Assembly (NCBI RefSeq): GCF_030378205.1
Contig: NZ_CP127385.1
Coordinates: 6,612,001-6,676,000, forward strand
Direction of reading: 5' to 3'
From: Bradyrhizobium sp. NP1
GTDB taxonomy: Bacteria > Pseudomonadota > Alphaproteobacteria > Rhizobiales > Xanthobacteraceae
Length of the DNA: 64,000 bases
Shown: in pieces, positions 18,472 through 27,647 of the stretch
How positions within the stretch are numbered: the stretch's first letter is position 1
Layout of the letters: each line of letters begins with the position of its first letter
Notes under the pieces: model-generated
What the model was told of the DNA's origin: nothing
Database searches by the model: none
Seen by the model: only the letters and a program-made list of their open reading frames with translations
Translations under genes and position numbers: made by a program

Positions 18472-19938
18472 ATGTCATGGACAGCTCTTGCGCCCACTGG
18501 GGTGATCGGGCTCTGCCTGATGGCCGGCGTCGCACCGATGCATGCAGAGCCCGCCGTCGGTGGCGTCGTCAGTGTTCGGTGCCCTGCGGGTGCCATCGAC
18601 GTGGCAGCCGGCGCCTCCATTGCGGACGCCGTCGAGCGCGCCGGAGAAGGCGCGGTCTTTTGCCTGAAAAACGGGGTGCACCGGCTGCAGATCGTTCGGC
18701 CGAAACGCAACCAGCATTTCTACGGCGAGGGAAACAGCGTCCTGAATGGAAGCCGTGTGCTCACCTCCTTTACCCAGGAGGATCGCTACTGGGTGGCGAG
18801 CGGAATGCGACCGTCGAGAGAGAAGGACCGCGACTGCGTCAGCACGTCTCCCGCCTGCAACGTCCGCGAAAGCGTATTCATCGACGATCGCGCGCTTGCT
18901 CCCGTACAGAGCAAGGCCGAGCTGGAGCCTGGTCGCTTCTATGTCGATGATCTGAATGACCGGCTTTACCTCGCCGATGACCCGGCAGGGCATGTGGTCG
19001 AGGCGACGGTCGTCGCGGCTGCGTTCGACAGTTTCGCGTCCGGCGTCTCGATCAGCAATCTGATCATCGAGAAATACGCAAGCATGTCCCAAAGGGGGGC
19101 GGTTCAGGCGCGCTACGGCGTCGGCTGGACCATCGAGAACTGCGAAATCAGATGGAACAGCGGCGGCGGCATCGGGGCTGGCGACGGCACGCAGATCCGC
19201 TTCAACAACATCCATCACAACGGCCAGATCGGGGTCACGGGGGTCGGCAAGGACGTCGTGATCGAGAACAACCGCATCTGGGCGAACAACACCCGCGGGT
19301 TCGACTTCACATGGGAGGCCGGCGGCGTGAAGCTCGCGGTCAGCGAAAACCCCGTCTTTCGCGCCAACTCGGTCTACGACAATGTCGGTCCGGGATTGTG
19401 GTGCGATATCAGCTGTCGGAATGCCCTCTACGAGGGAAATCGCGTGGAAGGAAATCACGACGCCGGTATCTTCTTCGAAATCTCCTTTGGGGCAATCATC
19501 AGGAACAATATCGTCCGGCACAATGGAATTTCATCGAGGAAATGGTTTTGGGGGGCGGAGGTCCTGGTTGCGGGATCTCAAACCGTCACGGTCGAGAACA
19601 ACGACCTGACCGTCAGCCCTGGCGGCTGCGCCATCGTCCTTGTCGATCAGAGCCGCCGGATCAGGGGCGGCGGAAAGTACAAGACGCGCGACGATATCGT
19701 TCGCGACAATGTCATCACGTTCGAAGGCGCCGCGTGTGCGGGCGGCGTCTCCGACGCGCCGCCCGGCGACGAGAATTTCGATATCATCGCGAGCGGCGGC
19801 AACCACTTCGACCACAATACCTACATCATTCCGCAACAGAGCGGACCCGCGCGCTTCGGGTGGGACCACTCGGTGTTCGGCTGGGATGAGTTTCGCGGCC
19901 AGGGCCAGGAGCCGAACGGGACGCTTCTGTGGCGGTGA
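18472..19938 (+). CDS. Secreted right-handed beta-helix protein
   Basis: From ATG 18472 the protein has 488 residues and a signal peptide ending near MHAEP. The central part (about 190-400) is full of short repeats such as ISNLIIEKY, WTIENCEIRWNSGGGIG, IRFNNIHHNGQIG, VIENNRIWANNTRGFD and FRANSVYDN, the hallmark of parallel beta-helix (PbH1) proteins. These include polysaccharide lyases, epimerases and carbohydrate-binding proteins. In this locus a periplasmic lyase, epimerase or length-trimming role is plausible; no catalytic residues can be assigned. It converges on the Wzz-like gene. The frame is open upstream to 18385, but the signal peptide sets the start. Confidence 0.82.
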   Translation: MSWTALAPTGVIGLCLMAGVAPMHAEPAVGGVVSVRCPAGAIDVAAGASIADAVERAGEGAVFCLKNGVHRLQIVRPKRNQHFYGEGNSVLNGSRVLTSFTQEDRYWVASGMRPSREKDRDCVSTSPACNVRESVFIDDRALAPVQSKAELEPGRFYVDDLNDRLYLADDPAGHVVEATVVAAAFDSFASGVSISNLIIEKYASMSQRGAVQARYGVGWTIENCEIRWNSGGGIGAGDGTQIRFNNIHHNGQIGVTGVGKDVVIENNRIWANNTRGFDFTWEAGGVKLAVSENPVFRANSVYDNVGPGLWCDISCRNALYEGNRVEGNHDAGIFFEISFGAIIRNNIVRHNGISSRKWFWGAEVLVAGSQTVTVENNDLTVSPGGCAIVLVDQSRRIRGGGKYKTRDDIVRDNVITFEGAACAGGVSDAPPGDENFDIIASGGNHFDHNTYIIPQQSGPARFGWDHSVFGWDEFRGQGQEPNGTLLWR

Positions 19939-20019
19939 GGTCGCCGCGGAGCCGAAAGATCGGCCCGCGACGATTGCCCGATCGTGAGCCGCCTTCCGGG
20001 CGGATGCACACCGCCACGG

Positions 20020-21036
20020 CTACGGCCTCGGTGGCTCCCTCCGCGGTGCTCTGATCGTCACGAACGGGCGAATCCGGTTCATCGCCCAACCCGCGGCTTG
20101 CGCGCGTTCATAGACCCGGATCTTGCGAAGGATCGCCTCGACATGGCTCTTCACGGTCGCCTCGTGGAGCGCCGTCCAGATTCCACAGGCGAGGCCGATC
20201 GCGAGAGCCACCCCCAAAATCACGCCGATGACGGCGCTGGAGGGGCCGACGACGACATCGCCCGCCATGAAGGAATCGCCCGCTACTATCTTGGCACCAT
20301 CCTTCGATTCCTCGCCCAAAGCGTTCAGTTCGGCTTCAAGATGCCGGAGCTTCATCTCGGCGAGCTGGTATTGCGGATGGCGCACACCGTAGATCGCCGA
20401 AGCTTCCTTCAATTCGTTTTCGGCGGTGGACACTTCCTGCATCATCCGGCTTTGCAGATAGGCCGACCCCACGGCGTTAACAAGCATCCTCGCGCGCTCC
20501 GGCCGATCCGCGGTTGCTGTGATCGAGATAACGTAGGTGCGCGGCTGCGCGGTGACGCCAACTCGACGCAAGAGTCCGTTGACCGCGCGATCGTGAGGCG
20601 TCGACTCCGGCTGGGGAAGTCCTAGCACCGCCTGTACAAAGGTCAGCGCCTGCACGAACAGCGGGTTATGGGTGTATTGGGGATCCTTGTCGAGCCCGAG
20701 ACGCGTCACCACGACGCCGGCGATCGGGCGCGACCGGAGAACGCGTGCGGCGCTGTCCAGCAGCACGGAAGCGTCGAGATTCGCGATCGACTCCTGGGTC
20801 TTGGTGTTGAAAGCGCCTCCCTTTCGACTGAAGCCGAGCTCGATCGTCGCCTCGGCGGTGTATCGAGGCCCTATCAGCACCAGCACGAGGAACGCAAGGA
20901 CGGCTGGCGTGACCAGAAACGCTGCGATCAGCCACTTGCGGCCCCATAACAATTTCACCGTGTCCTTGGCGATTTGCTCGTAATGGGACCGAAGGTTGAC
21001 GGTGTCGCTGTTTCCGAACTCAAGTTTCAGAGTCAT
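20020..21036 (-). CDS. Wzz-like chain-length determinant fused to a partial LuxR DNA-binding domain
   Basis: Residues 1-290 are a polysaccharide co-polymerase: membrane helix at about 35-55, a periplasmic part with TYVISITATADRPERARML and a short helical segment, and a second membrane helix at about 267-289. Such proteins normally end soon after that helix. Here residues 291-325 read EATVKSHVEAILRKIRVYER and then AQAAGWAMNRI, which is the recognition helix and last helix of a LuxR domain. This matches residues 199-226 of the LuxR-type protein encoded at 10371. At DNA level 25 consecutive bases (20113-20137) are identical to 10990-11014. The fused tail would lie in the cytoplasm. The first half of the LuxR domain is missing, so independent DNA binding is doubtful. 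It overlaps the deacetylase gene by 17 bases. Confidence 0.85.
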   Translation of the reverse strand: MTLKLEFGNSDTVNLRSHYEQIAKDTVKLLWGRKWLIAAFLVTPAVLAFLVLVLIGPRYTAEATIELGFSRKGGAFNTKTQESIANLDASVLLDSAARVLRSRPIAGVVVTRLGLDKDPQYTHNPLFVQALTFVQAVLGLPQPESTPHDRAVNGLLRRVGVTAQPRTYVISITATADRPERARMLVNAVGSAYLQSRMMQEVSTAENELKEASAIYGVRHPQYQLAEMKLRHLEAELNALGEESKDGAKIVAGDSFMAGDVVVGPSSAVIGVILGVALAIGLACGIWTALHEATVKSHVEAILRKIRVYERAQAAGWAMNRIRPFVTIRAPRREPPRP

Positions 21037-21904
21037 TCCGACTTCCCTTCACGCAGCAGGCCTCGCTCGCCACCGGCAACCGACGCTCGCAAGGCATAAC
21101 ACTGAACCTCGGTTGCAGAGGTTGAAAGAGCCCATCCGGAGTACCCCGCAAGTCGGAGCAAAGCGGTTCCGCCAGAAAGCGCTGCGCAATCTCGCCGTTT
21201 TCGAGCGACGGTGCGCTGGCCGCGACCTCCTTGATTGCCTGAAGAACTTCATCGAGTCGCGTCCATTGATCCGCGGTGCCCAATTCCCATGAATGACCCC
21301 AGAGGTGAAACACGCCACCGTGGTCGATTGCCCGACGCAACAGGTATCGCGCCAGCTCCGGCCAGTCGGTCGTGCGACCGTGAATGACGAATCGCCACAG
21401 ATTCGCGAAGGCCATCCGCTTGGCCGCGTTCCTCACGAATGCCAACAGCCCGTGCGGATAGGCCTGAACCGTCGTCGGCATCAAGACGAGGTCGCCGCGC
21501 ACTCTGGGGAGATCGAGAGATCCCAGCTCGGTCGTGCGCAGACCGATGAAGCCCGCGCGTCGGATCATTTCCAGGTGCAGCTCCGAAAACGCGCCCGTCG
21601 GGGGGCAAAACATCCGACACGGTCGCCCGATCGTATCCTCGAGCCATAACTTGGAGCCGACGATCTCTCGCAACGCGCGTGCTTTCCGCGTTTGGGGCAG
21701 GACGACGTGATGAAGCGTATGGGCGCCGATTTCGAAAGCCGAGCTCAGCTCCCGGATCTGCGCAGCAGTCATCGTGCCGGTGTCTGCGCTCATCGGCACA
21801 TAGAACGTGCCTCGCACGCCGTGCTTGACCAGGAGCTCGGCGATGCGCAGGTCGGCCGGATTGCCGTCGTCCCAGCTGGTCGTGATGTATGTCTCCGGTT
21901 TCAT
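21020..21904 (-). CDS. Polysaccharide deacetylase (NodB-like, CE4)
   Basis: This 294-residue protein has the NodB fold. TTSWDDG near residue 10 provides the catalytic and metal-binding Asp pair, and GAHTLHH near residue 62 provides the metal-binding histidines. RPCRMFCPPTGAFS near residue 95 corresponds to the third motif. It probably removes acyl groups from an amino sugar of the polysaccharide. ATG 21904 overlaps the preceding TGA as TGATG; a GTG one codon earlier is possible. No signal peptide is seen, so it would act in the cytoplasm unless exported otherwise. Confidence 0.87.
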   Translation of the reverse strand: MKPETYITTSWDDGNPADLRIAELLVKHGVRGTFYVPMSADTGTMTAAQIRELSSAFEIGAHTLHHVVLPQTRKARALREIVGSKLWLEDTIGRPCRMFCPPTGAFSELHLEMIRRAGFIGLRTTELGSLDLPRVRGDLVLMPTTVQAYPHGLLAFVRNAAKRMAFANLWRFVIHGRTTDWPELARYLLRRAIDHGGVFHLWGHSWELGTADQWTRLDEVLQAIKEVAASAPSLENGEIAQRFLAEPLCSDLRGTPDGLFQPLQPRFSVMPCERRLPVASEACCVKGSRNDSET

Positions 21905-24198
21905 CACTGGCGCCTCGCCCGGCTGCCGGTCGACAATGACTGCCGTCCCGAGGACATCGCTTCTGCCGTCAGTCTTTCGAGTGTCGTCTCAATGCCGTTT
22001 AGCGCGCTTCGCCGGAGCAACCGGCGCCAATAGCCCTGTAGCGACCACGAAACGTCGATTGCCTTCAAATGGAGCCGCGCGCAGGCATGGATTTCGGCGA
22101 GCACACGCATCTTGTCCTCGCATCCCGCGATCGTTTCGACGAATAAACGCATCACGCGCTCCGTGAACATCAGCTTGCGGGCGCGGACGCCGGGCCTGGC
22201 GACGTCGCGCTTGACCGGCATTGCCGCGCTATACAGCATGTACGCAAGGTCGTCCGTAGCAGGCCGCCAGCGGCTTGCGCCATCAGAGAAGGGCAGGACG
22301 ATCGGCGGCAAGTCGAGGTCTACAAAGGATATTTCCCGCGTCACTGGGTCGAGAAGAATGTTGTCGACGTTGAGATCGCCGTGCGATTGGCCTGCGGCCC
22401 AGCAATTCGTCATGGCGGCGACAACAGCCTGCGGCGCGGTGTCGATGATTTCGCGTGTCAGTTTGCCGCCAGCCCGGAAATGCGAACTCACCTTGCTTCC
22501 AGGAACCCTGGTCATCACGAGCGCAAGCGGCGACCTGCTCAAGTGCAACGGACGCGGGGCCAAAATCCCCCAGCCGTTGAAGGTACGGCCATCCAGCAGC
22601 GCATGCGATCGCGACAAGCACTCGAATTGACGGCCGGCGAGCTCGGCTCGCGAATCGACCGAGGATTTGTAAAGCTTGATGATCACCGGCTCCTGCGCTC
22701 CAACATCACGGCGTTGGTTCCGGAACTCGGCAAGGAAGACGACGGCCTGTTCGCCTTCGTCGAGCTTCCGGACCGACCAGTCGTCGTCGGCGGTCTCCCG
22801 CTTGAATTCCCGGAGCACCTGCATCGCCTGTGCAACCCTTGAAGACGATTCTGCCTTCTCTGCCACGCCACCTTGCGCATCGCACGACCACAGCACCACG
22901 TAAAACACGATCCACCGCGCGGCCGCGGCAATGAAATTGCCGAGCATGAATCCGTAGGCCGCGCCATCCAGCCCCCATGCACGTGTCAGATGCCACTCGA
23001 TGAGCGTGGTCAGAATCGCTGCGCCTGAAATGATCCAGAAAATCTCGCGCGTGCGCTTCATGCTCGCCAGCGCGTTCGTGGCCGGCATTCCCAGGCTGCT
23101 CGCCAGCAACGTCACCGCGAGCACTGTAAGAAGCTGCCCCCGGTTCTCGAATGCCGCACCGTGATAGAGCAACGGCATAAGTCGTTCGCCGCCGATCGCG
23201 ACGGCGATGCAGAAAGCCGCCATGGCGAGACCCAGCAGAGCCGCGTCTTGAACGGATTGGCGCCACAATTTGCGGCCGCCCCCCTCGTTCAAGGCCAGAA
23301 CGGCTCGCGGCACCAGAATGTTGCTGATGCCGAGGATCAGGGGGTTTGCGATCGACACGACGCTCATGCAGGCGGCGAATATCCCCGTTATCGCGGCGCC
23401 GGCAATCCAGGCCAGCAGCCAGTTGGCGGCGTAACCCTGCACCAGCAAGGCGATCTGGCTGCCAAACAGCCACTTGCCCAGGGTCCAGCTCTCACGGATC
23501 GACGCTCCCAGCTGACTGAGACGGAGTGAAAAATCCCGACGCGACAGGTAGAGCCACGTCGCGACGGTCGGCGCACAGCCGCCGCCGAGCGCAAGGCAGG
23601 CGGTGGAGCTCGACATCCAATCATTCATCCCGAGCCAGAACAGCGTGCCGAGCTGAATCGCTGCTACGGCGCCATCGAGAAGCGCAGCCTGCCCGCTGCG
23701 CAGATGCGCGAAGGCAAACCGCCTGCCAAATTCGCGCAGCAATGTGAACGGCGCCATCAACGCCAGCACAAGAACCATCGTTGCGAGCTCGGGGTCCGCG
23801 CCCCCGGCACGCATCCCTACGCTTGTCGCACCCAGGACAAGGACGACAAGGGCCGAAAGGAGACCGCTCTGCATCAGGGAGCTGCCGGCGGATTCGGCCG
23901 GTGTCCCCGCGGCATGGTGGCGCTGGATCGTATACGGAAGCGAGATCAGCGCTTCCTGGATGGTGACTGATGCCACAAGAAGCGAGATGCCAATCGAATA
24001 GATTCCGAGCTGGCTTGGAACCGTCCAGCGGGCGACGATGACGGTCGAAGCGAAGCTCGCGCCGCTGACGATCGCCTGATCGACCAGCGCGATCATGTGC
24101 TGGCCGAAAGCCAGGCGCCAAAGCCGCTCCCATAGCGCGCCGCCGACCCGATGCGCGCGGAGAGGAACCGCGGCAGCTTGCGTGGTCGGTATACTCAT
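21904..24198 (-). CDS. Wzx-like flippase fused to a kinase-like domain
   Basis: The protein has 764 residues from ATG 24198. Residues about 30-440 form a multi-helix membrane protein of the polysaccharide-transporter (Wzx/MOP) type, with twelve or so hydrophobic segments. Residues about 465-735 are soluble and kinase-like: a possible ATP-binding lysine in VIIKLYKSS (Lys508), the catalytic loop SHGDLNVDNILLD (Asp608, Asn613) and SFVDLD as the metal-binding DFG equivalent (626-629). This resembles aminoglycoside-phosphotransferase, RIO and lipopolysaccharide kinases. No stop or frameshift separates the halves, so it is a true fusion. It may phosphorylate the lipid-linked sugar as it is flipped, or a partner protein. 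The start lies 38 bases after wecG; an upstream extension is only the shadow of wecG. Confidence 0.85.
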   Translation of the reverse strand: MSIPTTQAAAVPLRAHRVGGALWERLWRLAFGQHMIALVDQAIVSGASFASTVIVARWTVPSQLGIYSIGISLLVASVTIQEALISLPYTIQRHHAAGTPAESAGSSLMQSGLLSALVVLVLGATSVGMRAGGADPELATMVLVLALMAPFTLLREFGRRFAFAHLRSGQAALLDGAVAAIQLGTLFWLGMNDWMSSSTACLALGGGCAPTVATWLYLSRRDFSLRLSQLGASIRESWTLGKWLFGSQIALLVQGYAANWLLAWIAGAAITGIFAACMSVVSIANPLILGISNILVPRAVLALNEGGGRKLWRQSVQDAALLGLAMAAFCIAVAIGGERLMPLLYHGAAFENRGQLLTVLAVTLLASSLGMPATNALASMKRTREIFWIISGAAILTTLIEWHLTRAWGLDGAAYGFMLGNFIAAAARWIVFYVVLWSCDAQGGVAEKAESSSRVAQAMQVLREFKRETADDDWSVRKLDEGEQAVVFLAEFRNQRRDVGAQEPVIIKLYKSSVDSRAELAGRQFECLSRSHALLDGRTFNGWGILAPRPLHLSRSPLALVMTRVPGSKVSSHFRAGGKLTREIIDTAPQAVVAAMTNCWAAGQSHGDLNVDNILLDPVTREISFVDLDLPPIVLPFSDGASRWRPATDDLAYMLYSAAMPVKRDVARPGVRARKLMFTERVMRLFVETIAGCEDKMRVLAEIHACARLHLKAIDVSWSLQGYWRRLLRRSALNGIETTLERLTAEAMSSGRQSLSTGSRARRQ

Positions 24199-24236
24199 TT
24201 CGTGCGCAGTCTCCTTGACGGTCGCCGAACTATGCT

Positions 24237-25043
24237 TCAGCGCGTAATCCAACTCTTCTCCCTTCCGGCAATCGTCGCCCTGCGGACGAGCTCGCGGGCG
24301 GCGAGGATCATGAACCCCGGTACGATGGTGGCGTAGCGTCGCCACAACCGTCGTGGTTCGGAGCAGAGTCGAAACAGCCATTCGAGCGCGTGACGTTGCA
24401 TCCACTTCGGCGCCTGGCGCTTGGTGCCTGCGAGGAAATCGAACGCCGCCCCGACGCCGATCATGACCGGCGCCTCGATCCGCCCGAGATGCGCTGCCAT
24501 CCATCGCTCCTGCTTCGGCGTGCTCAGGCCTACCCAGACGATGTCGGGCCGCGCGGCGTTGATCAGGTCGACCACGGCCTGGTCCTCCGCCGGCGTCATC
24601 TCGCGGAATGGCGGGCAGAACGTGCCCGCCACCTGCAGTCCGGGAACGGACCTGATCAGGCCGTCCTTCAGCTTGTCCGCGACGCCGACGCCGCCACCAT
24701 AGTAGAACTGGCGGTAGCCGCGAGATGCCGAAAGCGTGGTCATTTCCCGCATGAGGTCGGGCCCGTAGACGCGTTCCGTGCGCTTCCTGCCGACAAGGTG
24801 CAGGAAATAGACGAGCGGCATACCGTCGGGCGTCACCATGCCGGCCTCGTTGTGGATCCTGCGGAGCGACGGGTCGTCGCGGCATTCCATGATGCCGTGA
24901 ACGCCGGTGATGCAGACATATTCGCGCCGCCCCTCGCCGATCCAACGCTCGATCGTCGCGATCGCATCGTCCATGGTGATCGCGCTGACCTTGACGCCGA
25001 GAACGTCGCCGCGCTCGGCGCGCTGCCGGCGGGACGCGTTCAT
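24237..25043 (-). CDS. WecG/TagA/CpsF family glycosyltransferase (GT26)
   Basis: GT26 enzymes transfer a sugar such as N-acetylmannosamine (or a mannosaminuronate or glucose) to a lipid-linked precursor at the membrane surface. The 268-residue protein shows the family core: MVTPDGMPLVYFLHLVGRK near residues 68-86 with the proposed catalytic Asp, then VGLSTPKQERWMAAHLG and IGVGAAFDFLAG. Its ATG overlaps the upstream TAA as TAATG. It lies in the operon uxs-wecG-wzx/kinase-deacetylase-wzz. Confidence 0.9.
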   Translation of the reverse strand: MNASRRQRAERGDVLGVKVSAITMDDAIATIERWIGEGRREYVCITGVHGIMECRDDPSLRRIHNEAGMVTPDGMPLVYFLHLVGRKRTERVYGPDLMREMTTLSASRGYRQFYYGGGVGVADKLKDGLIRSVPGLQVAGTFCPPFREMTPAEDQAVVDLINAARPDIVWVGLSTPKQERWMAAHLGRIEAPVMIGVGAAFDFLAGTKRQAPKWMQRHALEWLFRLCSEPRRLWRRYATIVPGFMILAARELVRRATIAGREKSWITR

Positions 25044-26020
25044 TACGAAAGTTTCCACACGAGCTTGTCCGCTTCGCTGGGATTGGCCAGCAGATTGTCG
25101 AAATAGGCGATGGTTCTGCCGAGGCCCTCTTCGACCGAGATCTTGGGTGTCCAATGCAGCAGGTTGCGCGCGCGTGAGATGTCCGGCCGGCGCTGGCGCG
25201 GATCGTCCTGCGGCAACGGCCGGAACTCGAGCCGCGAACGCGAGCCGGTCAGCGCGATGATGAGCTCGGCCAGTTCGGCCATTGTCATCTCGATCGGATT
25301 GCCGATATTGACCGGCCCGTCGGGGTGCTGTGCCAGGTTCATCAGCCGTGTCAGCCCGTCGATCAGATCGTCGACGTAGCAGAACGACCGCGTCTGCGCA
25401 CCTGATCCGAAGATCGTGATGGGCTCCCCCCTCAACGCCTGCACGATGAAGGTCGAGACGACGCGCCCGTCCTGCGGATGCATGTTCGGCCCATATGTAT
25501 TGAAGATTCGGGCGACGCGCGCATCCAGCCGGTGCTGCCGTCGATAGTCGTAGAACAGCGTCTCGCTGCAGCGCTTGCCCTCGTCGTAACAGGCGCGCGG
25601 TCCGGCCATGTTGACGATCCCGCAGTAATCCTCGGTCTGCGGATGGACCTCCGGATCGCCGTAAACCTCGCTGGTGGACGCCTGCAGGATGCGGGCATGC
25701 AGCCGCTTGGCAAGACCCAGCATGTTGATCGCACCGAGCACGCTGGTCTTGGTGGTCTGGATCGGATCGCGCTGGTAGTGGATCGGCGAGGCCGGACAGG
25801 CAAGGTTGTAGATCTCGTCGACCTCGACATAGAGCGGGAAGGTCACGTCGTGGCGCATCACCTCGAAGGCCGGCTCGTCGAGCAGCGGCTCGATGTTGCG
25901 GCGCATGCCGGTGAAGAAATTGTCGACGCAGAGCACCTCGCATTCCTGCCTGAGCAGACGTGCGCAAAGATGCGAACCGAGGAAGCCTGCGCCCCCGGTC
26001 ACCAGAACACGTTTTTTCAA
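25043..26020 (-). CDS. uxs: UDP-glucuronate decarboxylase (UDP-xylose synthase)
   Basis: This enzyme oxidises and decarboxylates UDP-glucuronate to UDP-xylose. It is an extended short-chain dehydrogenase: [10 protein letters not shown] binds NAD near the N-terminus, CYDEGKR gives the catalytic Tyr-x3-Lys, and [18 protein letters not shown] is typical of UXS proteins. I choose a TTG start at 26020 because AGGAGG lies exactly six bases upstream; the protein then begins [10 protein letters not shown] and has 325 residues. The in-frame ATG at 26074 would add an unlikely 18-residue leader. It is the first gene of the five-gene leftward polysaccharide operon, implying xylose or a derivative in the polymer. 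Confidence 0.9.
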   Translation of the reverse strand: MKKRVLVTGGAGFLGSHLCARLLRQECEVLCVDNFFTGMRRNIEPLLDEPAFEVMRHDVTFPLYVEVDEIYNLACPASPIHYQRDPIQTTKTSVLGAINMLGLAKRLHARILQASTSEVYGDPEVHPQTEDYCGIVNMAGPRACYDEGKRCSETLFYDYRRQHRLDARVARIFNTYGPNMHPQDGRVVSTFIVQALRGEPITIFGSGAQTRSFCYVDDLIDGLTRLMNLAQHPDGPVNIGNPIEMTMAELAELIIALTGSRSRLEFRPLPQDDPRQRRPDISRARNLLHWTPKISVEEGLGRTIAYFDNLLANPSEADKLVWKLS

Positions 26021-26032
26021 GATACGCCTCCT
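26018..26032 (-). promoter_or_regulatory. Ribosome-binding site that selects a TTG start
   Basis: On the reverse strand AGGAGG (26032-26027) is followed by six bases and then TTG (26020-26018). A near-perfect Shine-Dalgarno at ideal distance makes this rare start codon more likely than the ATG 54 bases upstream. Confidence 0.75.
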
Positions 26033-26303
26033 GCCCGTTGCATGTCCGCCGGTCGGGAGTCCGGCAGCTCGCATCCTGATCGAAGCCTGAGTTCGTCAAC
26101 AACCACGCACATGGGTGGCGACACGGCGCATAAGAGCTATCAGGCGGGACGCGACTAATCCGAGGGAAGTACTTCCGACGAGCACGCCGGTAGCCCCTGT
26201 TTTTCGGCGGCCCGGCGCCGCCGGCAACTAGGCTCAAGGGCAACAACGACGAGGAACGCGACCGCCGGCTCGGCAGGCCCGGCGGACAACGCATGGAGTC
26301 TTC

Positions 26304-27647
26304 ATGACGCACCATCGGCCAAGTTTCGCGAACGCCTCCGCCACGGCCCTGGTCCGCTACGCCCTTGGCGCGACCTGCCTGGCTTTCGTGCTGCTCCCCG
26401 GCAGAATGTGGGGCGAGGAGGCCGACAACCGCGCCTACCGCCTGGCGCCGGGCGATCGCATCGCGGTGACGGTCTTTGGCCAGCCGGAGCTGTCGGGTGA
26501 CGTGCTCGTCGACGACGCCGGCACCGTCACCATTCCGCTCACCACACCGATCGAGGTCAAGGATCTGACGGTGGTCGAATGCCAGAGGCGCATCAGCGAG
26601 CGGCTCCTCTCCGACGGCATCCTGCGGACGGCCTCGGTGAGCGTGAAGATCGCCGAGCTGCGTCCGCTTTACGTCATGGGCGACGTGCGGCAGCCTGGCG
26701 CCTACCCGTTCCGTTACGGCAGCACGGCGCAGAGCGCGGTGGCGCTGGCCGGCGGATTCGGTCTGGGCGAGGCGCTGCGCCAGACCGCGGTTTCCGAATA
26801 TCTCGTGGCCGAGGAGCGCGTGCGGCAGCTGACGCTGCAGAAGCGCACGCTGCTGGTGCGCAAGGCCCGGCTCGAGGCACAGCGCGACGGACGACCCAGC
26901 TTCTCGCCGCCCCAGCTTGGCGACGGCGCCGACGACAACGACGCCCGCGATATCGTCGCGAGCGAGCAGGACATCTTCCTCGCCGAAGGCAACATCCTGC
27001 GCGGCCAGATCGATCTGCTGCGTTCGCAGAAGCCGCTTCTCAAGGACCAGATCGACGCCAACAGCGAACAGGGCACCGCCGGGAAGAAGCAGCTCGACCT
27101 GATCCGGCAGCAGATCGACCGCTACGGAAACCTGCTCAAGCAGGGATTGGGAACGCAGAACAACGACTTCCAGTACCGCGTGCTGGAGGCAAACCAGGAA
27201 GCCGCGGTCTGGCGGCTGCTGTCGGACGTCTCGCGCCTGCAGGTGGAATCGGGCAACCTCGATTTCAAGATCAAGGAAGTCGAAGCCGCATTCAAGCGAC
27301 AGGTCGCCACCGAACTGCAGCAGACCGGCGATCACCTCAACGAGCTCGACATCACCCTGCCCGCAGCGATCCGGATCCGCGACGTCAAGCGGCAATTTGC
27401 CGGCGGCGCCGCGGCTTCCGACAGCAAGCATCCGATCAGCATCACGCGCACGCGCAACGGCCGGGCCGTTGTTCTCGATGCCGAGGAGACGACGCCCGTC
27501 GAGCCTGGCGACGTCATCGACGTCAAGAACGAGATGACGCACGTCCTGCCGCATGACGAGGCCACGGCGACGCCGCCTGGATCGCGGCCGGCGAAGACCG
27601 ACAAGGCGCGCAACCAGGCCAACGCCGCAACACGGATCGCCCGCTGA
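26304..27647 (+). CDS. Polysaccharide export protein (Wza/ExoF-like)
   Basis: This 447-residue exported protein has an N-terminal hydrophobic segment and then a poly-export domain (YRLAPGDRIAVTVFGQPELSG, about 44-130). An SLBB-like region follows (YVMGDVRQPGAYPFRYG). A long helical section (about 180-365, rich in Gln, Glu, Leu and Arg) is predicted to be coiled coil. This layout fits ExoF-type proteins, which act in periplasmic or outer-membrane export with a Wzz/Wzc-like partner. No lipobox Cys is visible, unlike classical Wza. GGAG precedes the ATG. It is divergent from the uxs operon. Confidence 0.85.
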   Translation: MTHHRPSFANASATALVRYALGATCLAFVLLPGRMWGEEADNRAYRLAPGDRIAVTVFGQPELSGDVLVDDAGTVTIPLTTPIEVKDLTVVECQRRISERLLSDGILRTASVSVKIAELRPLYVMGDVRQPGAYPFRYGSTAQSAVALAGGFGLGEALRQTAVSEYLVAEERVRQLTLQKRTLLVRKARLEAQRDGRPSFSPPQLGDGADDNDARDIVASEQDIFLAEGNILRGQIDLLRSQKPLLKDQIDANSEQGTAGKKQLDLIRQQIDRYGNLLKQGLGTQNNDFQYRVLEANQEAAVWRLLSDVSRLQVESGNLDFKIKEVEAAFKRQVATELQQTGDHLNELDITLPAAIRIRDVKRQFAGGAAASDSKHPISITRTRNGRAVVLDAEETTPVEPGDVIDVKNEMTHVLPHDEATATPPGSRPAKTDKARNQANAATRIAR

